This document shows, in pieces, positions 25,231 to 33,762 of a DNA stretch of 64,000 nt (the first letter of the stretch is position 1; each line of letters begins with the position of its first letter). The notes beneath the pieces are model-generated. The model had not been told where the DNA came from. It did no database searches and saw nothing but the letters and a program-made list of their open reading frames with translations. Position numbers and translations under genes: made by a program. The DNA comes from Betaproteobacteria bacterium UBA1934. GTDB lineage: Bacteria; Pseudomonadota; Gammaproteobacteria; Burkholderiales; Rhodocyclaceae. The stretch covers positions 642,158 through 706,157 of the forward strand of contig DDFG01000005.1 in the NCBI GenBank assembly GCA_002337055.1, written 5' to 3'.

Positions 25231-27002
25231 TGCGTCTGCTCTTATCGTTTTTTCTGCTGCTTTCCTGCTCATTTGTTCACGCCGATGAGTTTCTCGATCC
25301 GGCGGTCGCCTTCCGCCCCGCGATCCGCGCGCTCGACGCGCAAACCGTCGAGGTGCGCTACGAAATCGCGCGGGGCTATTATCTGTACCGCGACAAGTTC
25401 CGCTTCTCTGCGGAAGGCGTGCAGGTCGGCGCACCACAACTGCCCAAGGGCAAGGAAAAGCACGACGACAATTTCGGCACGGTGGAGGTCTATTACAAGG
25501 AGGCCACGATCCGCTTGCCGATCGAACATTCGGCATCCGGCCCGCAGTCGATCGATCTCAAGCTGGTTTCGCAAGGCTGCGCGGAAGCGGGCATCTGCTA
25601 TCCGCCCCAAACGCAAACCCTGAGCGTGACACTGCCGGCACCCGGGCAAGCGGCAGCGGCAGCGGCAACCCCGGCTTCGGCATCCGCCGCAGACGCCTCT
25701 GCGCTCGACGAATCGGGCGGCATTGCCACGCGCCTGCGGCATGCCGGTTTCTGGGCCAATCTCGCCTTTTTCTTTGTCGCGGGGCTGGGCTTGTCGCTGA
25801 CGCCCTGTGTGTTCCCGATGGTGCCGATCCTGTCCGGCATCATCGTCGGGCAAGGGCACAAGGTCTCGCGGGGACGCGGTCTGGCGCTCGCGCTGGCCTA
25901 CGTGCTCGGGATGGCGGTCACCTACGCGCTTGCCGGCGTGGCGGCGGGCTTGAGCGGAACGCTGGTGTCGGGTCTGCTGCAAAACGCCTGGGTCCTCGGC
26001 GGTTTCGCGCTCGTCTTTGTGTTGCTGGCCGGATCGATGTTCGGCTTTTACGAGCTGCAACTGCCCAGCGCGCTGCAAAGCCGATTGTCGGAAGAAGCCG
26101 GGCACCTGGCCGGCGGGCGCGGCCCCGCGGTGTTTGTCATGGGTGCGCTCTCGGCGCTGATCGTCGGGCCGTGCGTCGCGGCGCCGCTGGCGGGCGCGCT
26201 GATCTATATCGGACAGACCGGCGACGCGCTGCTCGGCGGCACCTCGCTGTTCGTCATGGCACTCGGCATGGGCGTACCCTTGATTGCGGTCGGCCTCTCG
26301 GCGGGCGCCTTGCTACCCAAGGCCGGCGCGTGGATGAATGCGGTCAAGAAGGCCTTCGGTTTCATGCTGCTCGGCACCGCCTTGTGGCTGCTTTCACCGG
26401 TGTTGCCCCCGGCGATGGAACTGGCGGCCTGGGGCGCGCTACTGATCGTGCCGGCCGTCTTTCTGCACGCCATCGATCCCCTGCCACCGCACGCCCAAGG
26501 CAGCGCCCGTTTCTGGAAGGGCATTGGCGTCATGCTCCTGGTGGCGGGAATCGCGCTGCTGATCGGCGCCCTGAGCGGCAGCCGCAGTGTGTGGCAGCCG
26601 CTGGCCGGCTTGCGCGGGACGGTCGCGGCGGCGACTGCGGAGGCGCGCCCGGACTTTCAGCGCGTGGTATCGGTAGAGGATCTCGACCGACGCCTGAAAG
26701 CCGCTCAACAACCGGTGATGCTCGACTTCTATGCCGACTGGTGCATCGAGTGCAAGAAGATGGAACGCGAAACGTTTTCGCACAGTACCGTGCAGTCCGC
26801 GCTGGCGGGGGTCACGTTGTTGCAGGCCGACGTCACGGCCATGACGCCGGACGACCGCGCCCTGTTGGCGCGATTCAGCCTGTATGGTCCGCCCGGCATA
26901 CTGTTTTTCGATGAAAAAGGCCGGGAAATTCCCGGCCTGCGCGTCGTCGGCTTTCAGGACGCTCCAACCTTCGCCAAGGTGCTGGCGAAATTACGATCCT
27001 GA
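25230..27002 (+). CDS. dsbD: DsbD, thiol:disulfide interchange protein
   Basis: A 590-residue DsbD that carries electrons from cytoplasmic thioredoxin to the periplasm. The signal peptide MRLLLSFFLLLSCSFVHA is followed by the alpha domain with SQGCAEAGICYPP. Eight membrane spans carry the redox cysteines in LTPCVFPMVP and GPCVAAPLAG. The C-terminal thioredoxin-like gamma domain has the active site DWCIECKKME. The ATG at 25230 overlaps the cutA stop (TGATG), and an adjacent GTG at 25227 is a less likely start. Confidence 0.94.
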   Translation: MRLLLSFFLLLSCSFVHADEFLDPAVAFRPAIRALDAQTVEVRYEIARGYYLYRDKFRFSAEGVQVGAPQLPKGKEKHDDNFGTVEVYYKEATIRLPIEHSASGPQSIDLKLVSQGCAEAGICYPPQTQTLSVTLPAPGQAAAAAATPASASAADASALDESGGIATRLRHAGFWANLAFFFVAGLGLSLTPCVFPMVPILSGIIVGQGHKVSRGRGLALALAYVLGMAVTYALAGVAAGLSGTLVSGLLQNAWVLGGFALVFVLLAGSMFGFYELQLPSALQSRLSEEAGHLAGGRGPAVFVMGALSALIVGPCVAAPLAGALIYIGQTGDALLGGTSLFVMALGMGVPLIAVGLSAGALLPKAGAWMNAVKKAFGFMLLGTALWLLSPVLPPAMELAAWGALLIVPAVFLHAIDPLPPHAQGSARFWKGIGVMLLVAGIALLIGALSGSRSVWQPLAGLRGTVAAATAEARPDFQRVVSVEDLDRRLKAAQQPVMLDFYADWCIECKKMERETFSHSTVQSALAGVTLLQADVTAMTPDDRALLARFSLYGPPGILFFDEKGREIPGLRVVGFQDAPTFAKVLAKLRS

Positions 27003-27011
27003 CGGACGTGA

Positions 27012-27836
27012 TTATTTGTGGTTCTTGTCGATATCGTAGACGTTCTGCTGCACCAGCCGCTGCACCAGCGAATCCAGCGTCAGGCCGCCCGCCGCGCTTG
27101 AGCTGACGCCAAGCACCGAGGTCGACTTGGCGCCGAGTTCCATTTTCTGCTCGTTGTAACCAGTCGCCACCTGTTCGGTGGTGTTGGCGTTGATCAACTT
27201 CCAGCGCATGCCGATGATCCAGACGCCTGTCGTTTCGCCGGTCTTGACCGAGCCGATTGCTGTCCCGGCGGCATAGCCGCCGCGCGTGCCGGAAGCGATG
27301 CCGACGATACTGCCGAGCGCCGCACCGTCAAATCCCTGGCTCGCCGTTGCCACGGGTTCCGCCTTGAGAACGTCGAACTTGATGATCCACTTGGTGGTTT
27401 TGAACTTGCCCTTCTGGAGGACTTTGCGGGCTTTTTGCGGATCGCCCATCGTGTAGGCCAGCGTGAATTCGTTCAGCAAGGGGCCGAGATCCGAGCGTTC
27501 CAACACCCGGAAATTGGCCTTGCCGAGTTCGAGTTCTGCATAGTCGGCAATGTTGTTGGCCCCGAAGCGCTGTGTGAACGTGGCGTTGTTACTCTTGATC
27601 TCGCCCGGGATCACGATAATTTGCGGTCCTTTCTTGGCGCCGTTCACATATTCGATAGGCTTGTACATCGCCTTGTCGGCCATGGCATTCGCTTGCTGGG
27701 AGGTGCTGCTGCCGGCAGTAGGCGACGGATTATCGGAAGCGCCCGCACCGCCACCGGTGGTCTGGCAAGCAGCCAGCAAGGCCAGGGTCGACACGGTACC
27801 GAGAGTACCAGCCATTGAACGAAGGGGAATACGCAT
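27012..27836 (-). CDS. CsgG/HfaB-family outer-membrane lipoprotein
   Basis: A 274-residue CsgG-like lipoprotein. The signal peptide ends in a lipobox (LLAAC) at about residues 19-23. The CsgG-like core has a segment around RFGANNIADYAELELGKANF, then FRVLERSDLGPLLNEF and the glycine-rich GALGSIVG-like stretch. A VWIIGMRWKLINANTTEQVA strand follows. CsgG is the curli secretion pore, but no curli genes are here, so this homologue probably has another envelope role. The ATG at 27836 has GGAG upstream. The stop converges on dsbD with nine bases between. Confidence 0.78.
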   Translation of the reverse strand: MRIPLRSMAGTLGTVSTLALLAACQTTGGGAGASDNPSPTAGSSTSQQANAMADKAMYKPIEYVNGAKKGPQIIVIPGEIKSNNATFTQRFGANNIADYAELELGKANFRVLERSDLGPLLNEFTLAYTMGDPQKARKVLQKGKFKTTKWIIKFDVLKAEPVATASQGFDGAALGSIVGIASGTRGGYAAGTAIGSVKTGETTGVWIIGMRWKLINANTTEQVATGYNEQKMELGAKSTSVLGVSSSAAGGLTLDSLVQRLVQQNVYDIDKNHK

Positions 27837-28163
27837 CGCAAAATCTCCATGGGGCGCTGTCAATCGCCGTATTCTGTTCGATGACACCCCACTATGGCAA
27901 GCGTTGGGTAAGGATTCCCTATTCCATATAATTGGCATATAAATTGCTTGATATAGGCTAGGAGGGCGTTACCAATACGAGGTCATTACCATGGGCGACG
28001 ACGAACCATTCTTGCTGGAAGCACTACTGGCGGTACTTCCCTATCTGGTAGCCGGTACCGCCGGTTGGCTGAACCGCGTGATCGTGGCACGCAGACAACG
28101 TGTCGATGCACTGTCTTGAGGCGAGGTGCGCCATGCTTGTGCGTCCAAGGAGACGCACATGAG
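27837..28163. other. Intergenic region csgG-like / mnmE
   Basis: The 327 bases hold an AT-rich patch (about 27915-27955), a candidate 42-codon ORF at 27991 (listed separately) and a perfect inverted repeat GTGCGTC (28139-28145) with GACGCAC (28152-28158). That repeat lies just past the mnmE stop and may end that transcript, though no U-tract follows it. Confidence 0.4.
27991..28119 (+). CDS. Possible 42-aa single-span membrane peptide
   Basis: An ATG with GAGG nine bases upstream opens a 42-codon frame. The peptide has an acidic start (MGDDE), one hydrophobic stretch (about residues 9-27) and an arginine-rich end, a plausible topology for a one-span inner-membrane peptide. No family is recognised and it could be chance. 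It lies alone between two minus-strand genes. Confidence 0.3.
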   Translation: MGDDEPFLLEALLAVLPYLVAGTAGWLNRVIVARRQRVDALS

Positions 28164-29531
28164 TCACTTGCCAATGCAGAATCGGCTGAATATCTCGCCG
28201 AGCAAGTCTTCTGGCGTGAATTCGCCGGTGATTTCGCCGAGTCGGCGTTGTGTCAGGCGCAGTTCCTCTGCCAGGAGTTCCAGCGGCCATTGCGTTTGAG
28301 CGGTGAGCGTGATTGCGGCATCGAGGTGTACGCGCGCGCCCGCCAATGCACGCAAATGCCGCTCGCGGGCGATAAAGACATCTTCGGCTTGATGCCAACC
28401 CGCCACCCCCAACAATTCCTGGCGCAGCAACTCGACCCCCGCTCCGGTCTTGGCAGAGAGCGCAATTTCGGAACCCTTTTCGGTCTTGAGACTAATAGGC
28501 GCCGTGCCCCTCAGATCTATCTTGTTAATCACCGTGATGCGGGGCAGGGCGGGAGGCAGCGTCGCCAGAATATCGGCATCGACGTCGGTCATGCCCATTT
28601 GCGCATCAATCAGCACGAGCGCCAGGTCCGCACGCTCGATTTCGCGCCAGGTCCGGGCGATGCCCATGCGTTCGATTTCGTCGTCGGTTTCGCGCAGACC
28701 GGCGGTGTCGATAATATGTAGCGGAATGCCTTCAATCTGGATGGCTGAACGCAGCGCGTCGCGGGTCGTGCCGGCGACGGCAGTGACAATCGCCAGATCA
28801 TCGCCGGCCAACGCGTTGAGCAGCGAAGACTTGCCGACATTGGGTTGCCCCACCAACACGACATGCAGGCCGGCTTGCAGCAGTTTGCCCTGACCGGCGC
28901 GGTCGAAAACGCTCGCGAGGCGCTCGGAAAGGGTATTCAGGCGTCCTGGCAGGTCAGCCGCGCGCAGAAAATCGATATCCTCTTCCGGAAAATCCAAAGT
29001 TGCCTCGACCAGCATTCGCAGGTCGATCAACCCGTCGGTCAGGGCGCGCACGGCCTGGGAAAACTGCCCTTGCAGGGAGCGCATCGCTGATCGGGCTGCG
29101 CTGGTTGTCGCAGCGTCGATCAAGTCGGCAACGGCCTCGGCTTGCGCCAGATCGAGTTTGCCGTTGAGAAAGGCGCGGCGGGTAAATTCGCCCGGCTCTG
29201 CCAGCCGGGCACCCAGGTCAAGGCAGCGCGCCAGCAACAGATTCAGCACGACCGGGCCGCCATGACCTTGTAACTCGAGGACGTCTTCGCCGGTAAAGGA
29301 ATGCGGGCCCGGAAAGTGGAGCAGCAGACCGTCGTCGAGGGCGATTCCGCCACCATCGCGAAAAATGGCACGCGCGGCCATCCGGGGAGGCGGCGTTTTG
29401 CCACAGAGCGCCTCGGCATACGCCGCAAGGCCAGGCCCGGAAAGGCGAATGACACCGATGCCGCCACGGCCGGGGGCCGTGGCGATAGCGGCAATGACGT
29501 CGGTTTTTGCCGGATCAGGCCTTGGCGTCAT
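28164..29531 (-). CDS. mnmE: MnmE, tRNA U34 modification GTPase
   Basis: A 455-residue MnmE (TrmE). With MnmG it builds cmnm5U at the wobble position of certain tRNAs. The N-terminal folate-binding domain starts IAAIATAPGRGGIGVIRLSG. The helical domain is followed by the G domain with GQPNVGKSSLLNAL, DTAGLRETDD and NKID. The protein ends in the essential FCIGK motif. It is the last gene of the rpmH-rnpA-yidD-yidC-mnmE string, and its start lies inside the end of yidC (17-base overlap). Confidence 0.95.
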   Translation of the reverse strand: MTPRPDPAKTDVIAAIATAPGRGGIGVIRLSGPGLAAYAEALCGKTPPPRMAARAIFRDGGGIALDDGLLLHFPGPHSFTGEDVLELQGHGGPVVLNLLLARCLDLGARLAEPGEFTRRAFLNGKLDLAQAEAVADLIDAATTSAARSAMRSLQGQFSQAVRALTDGLIDLRMLVEATLDFPEEDIDFLRAADLPGRLNTLSERLASVFDRAGQGKLLQAGLHVVLVGQPNVGKSSLLNALAGDDLAIVTAVAGTTRDALRSAIQIEGIPLHIIDTAGLRETDDEIERMGIARTWREIERADLALVLIDAQMGMTDVDADILATLPPALPRITVINKIDLRGTAPISLKTEKGSEIALSAKTGAGVELLRQELLGVAGWHQAEDVFIARERHLRALAGARVHLDAAITLTAQTQWPLELLAEELRLTQRRLGEITGEFTPEDLLGEIFSRFCIGK

Positions 29532-31179
29532 TGGCAGCTTTGCCGCCGGCTTCGATCATGCGGGTGATTTGCCACTGCTGCGCGATGGACAGCACATTGT
29601 TGACCACCCAGTAGAGCACCAGACCGGCCGGGAAGAACAGGAACATCACCCCGAAGGCAAAGGGCATGATCTTCATCATCTTGGCCTGAATCGGGTCCGG
29701 CGGTTCCGGATTGAGCTTGCTCTGCACCACCATCGACAGGATCATGATGATCGGCAGCACATAATACGGGTCGGCCGTCGAAAGATCGTTGATCCACAGA
29801 ATCCAAGGCGCATCGCGCATTTCGACGGCGCCGAGCAGCACCCAGTAGAGGGCGATGAAGACCGGAATCTGGACCAGAATGGGCAGGCACCCGCCAAGCG
29901 GATTGACCTTCTCGGTCTGGTAGAGCTTCATCATTTCCTGATTCAGCTTCTGTTTGTCGTCGCCGTAACGTTCCTTCAGGGTCATCATCTTCGGCGTCAG
30001 TGTGCGCATTTTCGCCATCGACTTGTACGAAGCGGCGGAAAGCGGGAAGAACAGCAGTTTGATGATGATGGTCAGCACGACAATGGCCCAGCCCCAGTTG
30101 CCAACCATGGCGTGGATCCATTCCAGCGCCCAGAAGATGGGGGCCGCAATCACCGTCAACCAACCGTAGTCGACCACCAGATCGAGCCCGGTGGCCACCT
30201 GCTTGAGGGCCGCCTGTTCTTGCGGACCGGCATACAGCCCGACACTCAGTTCGGTCTTGCCGCCGGGAGCGATCGCCGGCATCGGCACGATCACACCAGC
30301 CTGCACCAGATTTGCGCCGTTCACCGTATCGGCTTTGCGCATGTAGTACTCGCGCAGGGTCTTGTCCTTGGGCACCCAGGCGGCGACGAAATAGTGCTGC
30401 ACCATGGCCATCCAGCCGTTGTCGGCCTTCTGCGCAAACTTGGCTTTGCCCTTGACGATGTCTCCGAAATCGACTTTCTGATACTTGTCGGCATCGGTGA
30501 ATACCGCCGGGCCGGTAAAGGTCGAAACCATGCGGCTCTCGCCCTGCGGCGCCACGTCATCTCGCTGCAACTGGTAGTAGGCAAAAGGTGTGACCGTCTT
30601 CTGGCCGCGGTTGTCGATTTCCCAGGCAATATCGATCAGGTAGGAACCGCGTTTGAAGGTATAAACCTTACTGATGGTCAGCCCGTCCTGAACCGGTGCC
30701 GACAGACGCAGCTTCAACTCGGCAGCGCCCTCGGCCAGTTCGGTCGGCCCGGCAGCGAGCGCAAACTGGGTACGATGATTGGGCATACCGTCGCCCAGCA
30801 AACCGGTTTGCGCCAAATATTGATGCGCCGGATCGAACAGCACCAGATTCTTGCTCTTGTCACCATGTTCGCGGTGCTTGAGCAACTCCAGTTGCACAAT
30901 GTCACCACCCAGGGGCGTCAGTGTCGCCTTGAACAGATCAGTGGTGACCACCACCGGTTGTGCGCCCGCCGGCAAGGGGGTCGCGTTTGCAGTCGACACG
31001 CCCGGAACAACCGCCGCGCCGGGCAGCGCGGTGGGCTGAGGGAGGGCACCAGGACCGGCCGGTGCGGTGGCGGTCGGGGCTGCGACCGGTTTCGGGTTGA
31101 CATAGGCTTGCCATTTTTCCCACAGCATGAACAGGGAAAAACCGAAAACCATCAACAGAATCAAACGTCTCGTATCCAT
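29515..31179 (-). CDS. yidC: YidC membrane protein insertase
   Basis: A 554-residue YidC of the Gram-negative type. The N-terminal span is ILLMVFGFSLFMLWEKW near residues 6-22, followed by a proline/alanine-rich linker and a large periplasmic beta domain. The C-terminal insertase core of five spans begins near LDLVVDYGWLTVIAAPIFWAL and includes NPLGGCLPILVQIPVFIALY, given here in two readings by eye. It inserts inner-membrane proteins alone or with Sec. The ATG at 31179 gives the canonical MDTRR start. Confidence 0.95.
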   Translation of the reverse strand: MDTRRLILLMVFGFSLFMLWEKWQAYVNPKPVAAPTATAPAGPGALPQPTALPGAAVVPGVSTANATPLPAGAQPVVVTTDLFKATLTPLGGDIVQLELLKHREHGDKSKNLVLFDPAHQYLAQTGLLGDGMPNHRTQFALAAGPTELAEGAAELKLRLSAPVQDGLTISKVYTFKRGSYLIDIAWEIDNRGQKTVTPFAYYQLQRDDVAPQGESRMVSTFTGPAVFTDADKYQKVDFGDIVKGKAKFAQKADNGWMAMVQHYFVAAWVPKDKTLREYYMRKADTVNGANLVQAGVIVPMPAIAPGGKTELSVGLYAGPQEQAALKQVATGLDLVVDYGWLTVIAAPIFWALEWIHAMVGNWGWAIVVLTIIIKLLFFPLSAASYKSMAKMRTLTPKMMTLKERYGDDKQKLNQEMMKLYQTEKVNPLGGCLPILVQIPVFIALYWVLLGAVEMRDAPWILWINDLSTADPYYVLPIIMILSMVVQSKLNPEPPDPIQAKMMKIMPFAFGVMFLFFPAGLVLYWVVNNVLSIAQQWQITRMIEAGGKAANDAKA

Positions 31180-31205
31180 GTGCCGCCTATGCAAATTAAG
31201 ACCGG

Positions 31206-31415
31206 TCAGGGAACCGGATCAACACCGCCGGGATGCCAAGGGTGACAGCGCCCGATGCGCCGCATCGCCAACCAGCCTCCCCGCCACGCGCCATACCGGG
31301 CAATCGCCTCTTGCGCATAGGCCGAGCAGCTCGGATAAAAGCGGCAGCGCGGCCCCAGCAACGGGCTGATTGCCGCCCGATAGAATCCGATCAGGCCGAG
31401 CAGCAGTGCTTTCAA
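31206..31415 (-). CDS. yidD: YidD, membrane protein insertion efficiency factor
   Basis: A 69-residue YidD. Family landmarks are IGFYRAAISPLLGPRCRFYP, SCSAYAQEAI and GGWLAMRRIGRCHPWHPGG. The cysteine pattern and the amphipathic N-terminus fit the family, which assists YidC. It lies between rnpA and yidC as in most proteobacteria, and its ATG overlaps the rnpA stop by four bases. Confidence 0.95.
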   Translation of the reverse strand: MKALLLGLIGFYRAAISPLLGPRCRFYPSCSAYAQEAIARYGAWRGGWLAMRRIGRCHPWHPGGVDPVP

Positions 31416-31813
31416 ACGTCGCTCCCTTGCGGTCGATCACGTCGAGGCCGCAGTTTAGCGAAAAGTTGGTCGATTTCGGCGGCAATTTGATGACGCCCAA
31501 TGCCCGCTCCCTTGGCCACCACCCGCAACACCAGATCGTAACCGGGAAATGCGTCGCGCTGCTGACGGAAACGCTCGCGCGCCACGCGCTTGAAGAGGTT
31601 GCGCGAGACCGCCGTGCGCACCAGTTTCTTGCCAATCACCAGCCCCAGGCGGGTGTCCTGGCCGGGTTCGGGATGAGGTCGGAAGTGCAGCATCCAGATT
31701 GTGCCGCGAATGGCTCGCCTAAAACCAAAAACGGATGAAAAATCATCCGTTCTGGTCAGGCGATATCGCCTGGGAAATGCGTGGCCTGGCGCAGCCGCCA
31801 AAAGCGTGATCAA
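31412..31813 (-). CDS. rnpA: RnpA, protein component of RNase P
   Basis: A 133-residue RNase P protein, which helps the catalytic RNA trim tRNA 5' leaders. The start of the domain, RRYRLTRTDDFSSVFGFRRA, and the RNR region VSRNLFKRVARERFRQQ are clear. The frame opens with TTG at 31813, overlapping the rpmH stop (TTGA). A start further in, just before the conserved domain, cannot be excluded. The RNase P RNA gene is not in this window. Confidence 0.9.
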   Translation of the reverse strand: MITLLAAAPGHAFPRRYRLTRTDDFSSVFGFRRAIRGTIWMLHFRPHPEPGQDTRLGLVIGKKLVRTAVSRNLFKRVARERFRQQRDAFPGYDLVLRVVAKGAGIGRHQIAAEIDQLFAKLRPRRDRPQGSDV

Positions 31814-31944
31814 ACGCCGAGGCGATGACGACCCTTGGCTCGCCGAGCGGCGATAACCTTGCGGCCGCCCTTGGTTCTCATGCGAACCAGGAAACCGTGG
31901 GTGCGCTTGCGTCGCACAACCGAAGGCTGGAAGGTGCGTTTCAT
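31810..31944 (-). CDS. rpmH: Ribosomal protein L34
   Basis: A 44-residue, strongly basic L34 of the large ribosomal subunit. The peptide starts MKRTFQPSVVRRKRTHGFLV and ends in AKGRHRLGV, matching the family throughout. AAGGA lies upstream of the ATG. It begins the minus-strand operon leading away from the origin. Confidence 0.97.
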   Translation of the reverse strand: MKRTFQPSVVRRKRTHGFLVRMRTKGGRKVIAARRAKGRHRLGV

Positions 31945-32173
31945 GTCAAATCCTTGTGTTGGAGATAAGGTAAACGCGCTATTTCACACGATAAACAGCT
32001 GTTCTGTCAACATATTTTTTTTGCCCAGCCTGTGGATAAGTCGGCGGGATGAAGTTAGAATGATCTCTGTTCGGCGGCTGAATGGCCGCCGATTTTGTTG
32101 AAAGTCTTGGCGTATACAACATTTTGGGTATTGCCTGCCAACACGGCGGGCGGTGTCGGGAGTTTGACGGGCG
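31945..32173. other. rpmH-dnaA intergenic region, candidate origin part
   Basis: This spacer between divergent rpmH and dnaA holds a perfect DnaA box, TGTGGATAA at 32031-32039, next to an A/T tract (32012-32022). One perfect box is few for a full origin, so the functional oriC may be here, in the dnaA-dnaN gap, or split between them. Confidence 0.6.
31981..32010 (-). promoter_or_regulatory. Candidate rpmH-operon promoter
   Basis: On the minus strand a perfect -35 TTGACA (complement of 32005-32010) is followed after 18 bases by TGAAAT (complement of 31981-31986), a four-of-six match to the -10. It is placed 37 bases before the rpmH start. The -10 is weak, so the exact start site is uncertain. 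Confidence 0.5.
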
Positions 32174-33565
32174 ATGTCCGGTTTCTGGGAATCCTGTTTG
32201 CGGCGTTTCGAGGTTGAGCTGCCCGCACAACAGTTCAACACCTGGATACGCCCGCTCACTATACAAGGTGAGGATGCGCCCACCGCCGGGCTACGCCTGC
32301 TCGCTCCCAACAGCTTTATCCAGAAATGGGTGCGCGACCGTTACCTGACCCGCATCGTCGAATACGGCCACCAATACTATACCTTTCCGGTCGATATCAC
32401 GCTCTGTGTCGGCAAGAGCAGTCTGTCGGCGTCCGTTGATGTTCCGATTACTCCGGTCGTTGCCCCTGCACCAAGCGCGACGCCCACGCCGAACAACGGA
32501 CGCAACGGCCACGCCGCCAAGAAGACCGAGCAACCCACGGCCTACGACAAGACCCGGCTGATCAGCGCCTTCAGCTTTGGTAACCTCGTAGTCGGCAAAG
32601 CCAACAATCTGGCGCGCGCGGCGGCACAACAGGTGGCCCTCAATCCCGGCGGCGCCTACAACCCGTTGTTCATCTATGGCGGCGCGGGCCTGGGCAAGAC
32701 CCACCTGATCCACGCCATCGGCAACGAAATTCTGAAAGAACACCCCGACAGCGTCGTACGCTACCTGCATGCCGAAGACTACTATTCGGACGTGGTGCGC
32801 GCCTTCCAGCAAAAATCCTTTGACAGCTTCAAGCGCTATTATCGTTCGCTCGATGTGCTGCTGATTGACGACGTGCAGTTCTTCAACGGCAAGAACCGCA
32901 CGCAGGAGGAGTTCTTCTTCGCCTTCAACGCGCTGATCGAAGCCAAGAAGCAGATCATCATCACCTGCGACACTTACCCCAAGGATATCAACGGCCTCGA
33001 CGACCGCCTGGTCACCCGCTTCGACTGGGGCCTGACGGTGCAGATCGAGCCGCCCGAGCTGGAAATGCGGGTGGCGATCCTGAAAACCAAGGCCGAAGCG
33101 GAAGGAATCGACCTGAACGACGAGGTCGCCTTCTTCATCGCCAAGCATCTGCGCTCGAATGTGCGTGAACTCGAAGGCGCATTGACCAAGGTGCTGGCCT
33201 TCTCTTCCTTCCACAATCGCGCCATTTCGCTCGATCTGGCCAAGGAAGCGCTGAAGGACGTGATCGGTTCGACACGCAATGTCGGCATCGACGCCATCCA
33301 GAAGACCGTCGCCGACTACTACAAGATCAAGGTCGCCGACATATTCTCGAAAAAGCGTACGCGCGCCATTGCCCGTCCGCGCCAGGTGGCGATGTGGCTG
33401 TGCCGCGAAATCACCGCGCACAGTTTTCCGGAAATTGGCGATGCCTTTGGCGGGCGCGATCACACCACGGTCATCCACGCGGTCAAGACCATCGATGCTG
33501 TCCGGGTGCGCGAAAATGAACTCAACCACGACCTGCATGTACTGTTGCAGGTGTTGAAAGGATAA
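32174..33565 (+). CDS. dnaA: DnaA, chromosomal replication initiator
   Basis: A 463-residue DnaA. Domain I starts at FWESCLRRFEVELPAQQFNTW, read here in part, followed by a proline/alanine-rich linker near residues 95-120. The AAA+ core has Walker A GGAGLGKTHLIHA and Walker B LLIDDVQFF. The C-terminal DNA-binding domain carries RPRQVAMWLCREIT and FGGRDHTTVIHA. It binds DnaA boxes and opens the origin. The ATG at 32174 gives the usual MSGFW start. The ribosome-binding site is weak, which is common for dnaA. Confidence 0.97.
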   Translation: MSGFWESCLRRFEVELPAQQFNTWIRPLTIQGEDAPTAGLRLLAPNSFIQKWVRDRYLTRIVEYGHQYYTFPVDITLCVGKSSLSASVDVPITPVVAPAPSATPTPNNGRNGHAAKKTEQPTAYDKTRLISAFSFGNLVVGKANNLARAAAQQVALNPGGAYNPLFIYGGAGLGKTHLIHAIGNEILKEHPDSVVRYLHAEDYYSDVVRAFQQKSFDSFKRYYRSLDVLLIDDVQFFNGKNRTQEEFFFAFNALIEAKKQIIITCDTYPKDINGLDDRLVTRFDWGLTVQIEPPELEMRVAILKTKAEAEGIDLNDEVAFFIAKHLRSNVRELEGALTKVLAFSSFHNRAISLDLAKEALKDVIGSTRNVGIDAIQKTVADYYKIKVADIFSKKRTRAIARPRQVAMWLCREITAHSFPEIGDAFGGRDHTTVIHAVKTIDAVRVRENELNHDLHVLLQVLKG

Positions 33566-33762
33566 GTCTGTGAGCAAGCTGTCGATGAAATGGGGATAAA
33601 TACCCAAAAGCGGCAAAAGCAAAAAGTTGTTCGAGTTTCCTCCACAGGCTTTTCAGAGACTTACCAAGACCCTGAAATCGCAGTCAAGGGTCTGAATGGA
33701 ATTGATTATTTGTCGTTGTCCACAGACTTGTTCTGTACTTAGTCTTTAAAGGATTTATTTAT
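33566..33762. other. dnaA-dnaN intergenic region, candidate oriC part
   Basis: This 197-base gap holds two one-mismatch DnaA boxes, TGGGGATAA (33591-33599) and TTGTCCACA (33716-33724), plus a weaker CTCCACA site near 33640. A/T-rich runs lie at 33699-33712 and 33741-33762. It also holds the dnaN ribosome-binding site AAAGGA. Confidence 0.55.

Noticed and set aside
29365..31245. Plus-strand frame of 626 codons
   Set aside because: Antisense to yidC and part of mnmE, with glutamine/histidine-rich low-information sequence.
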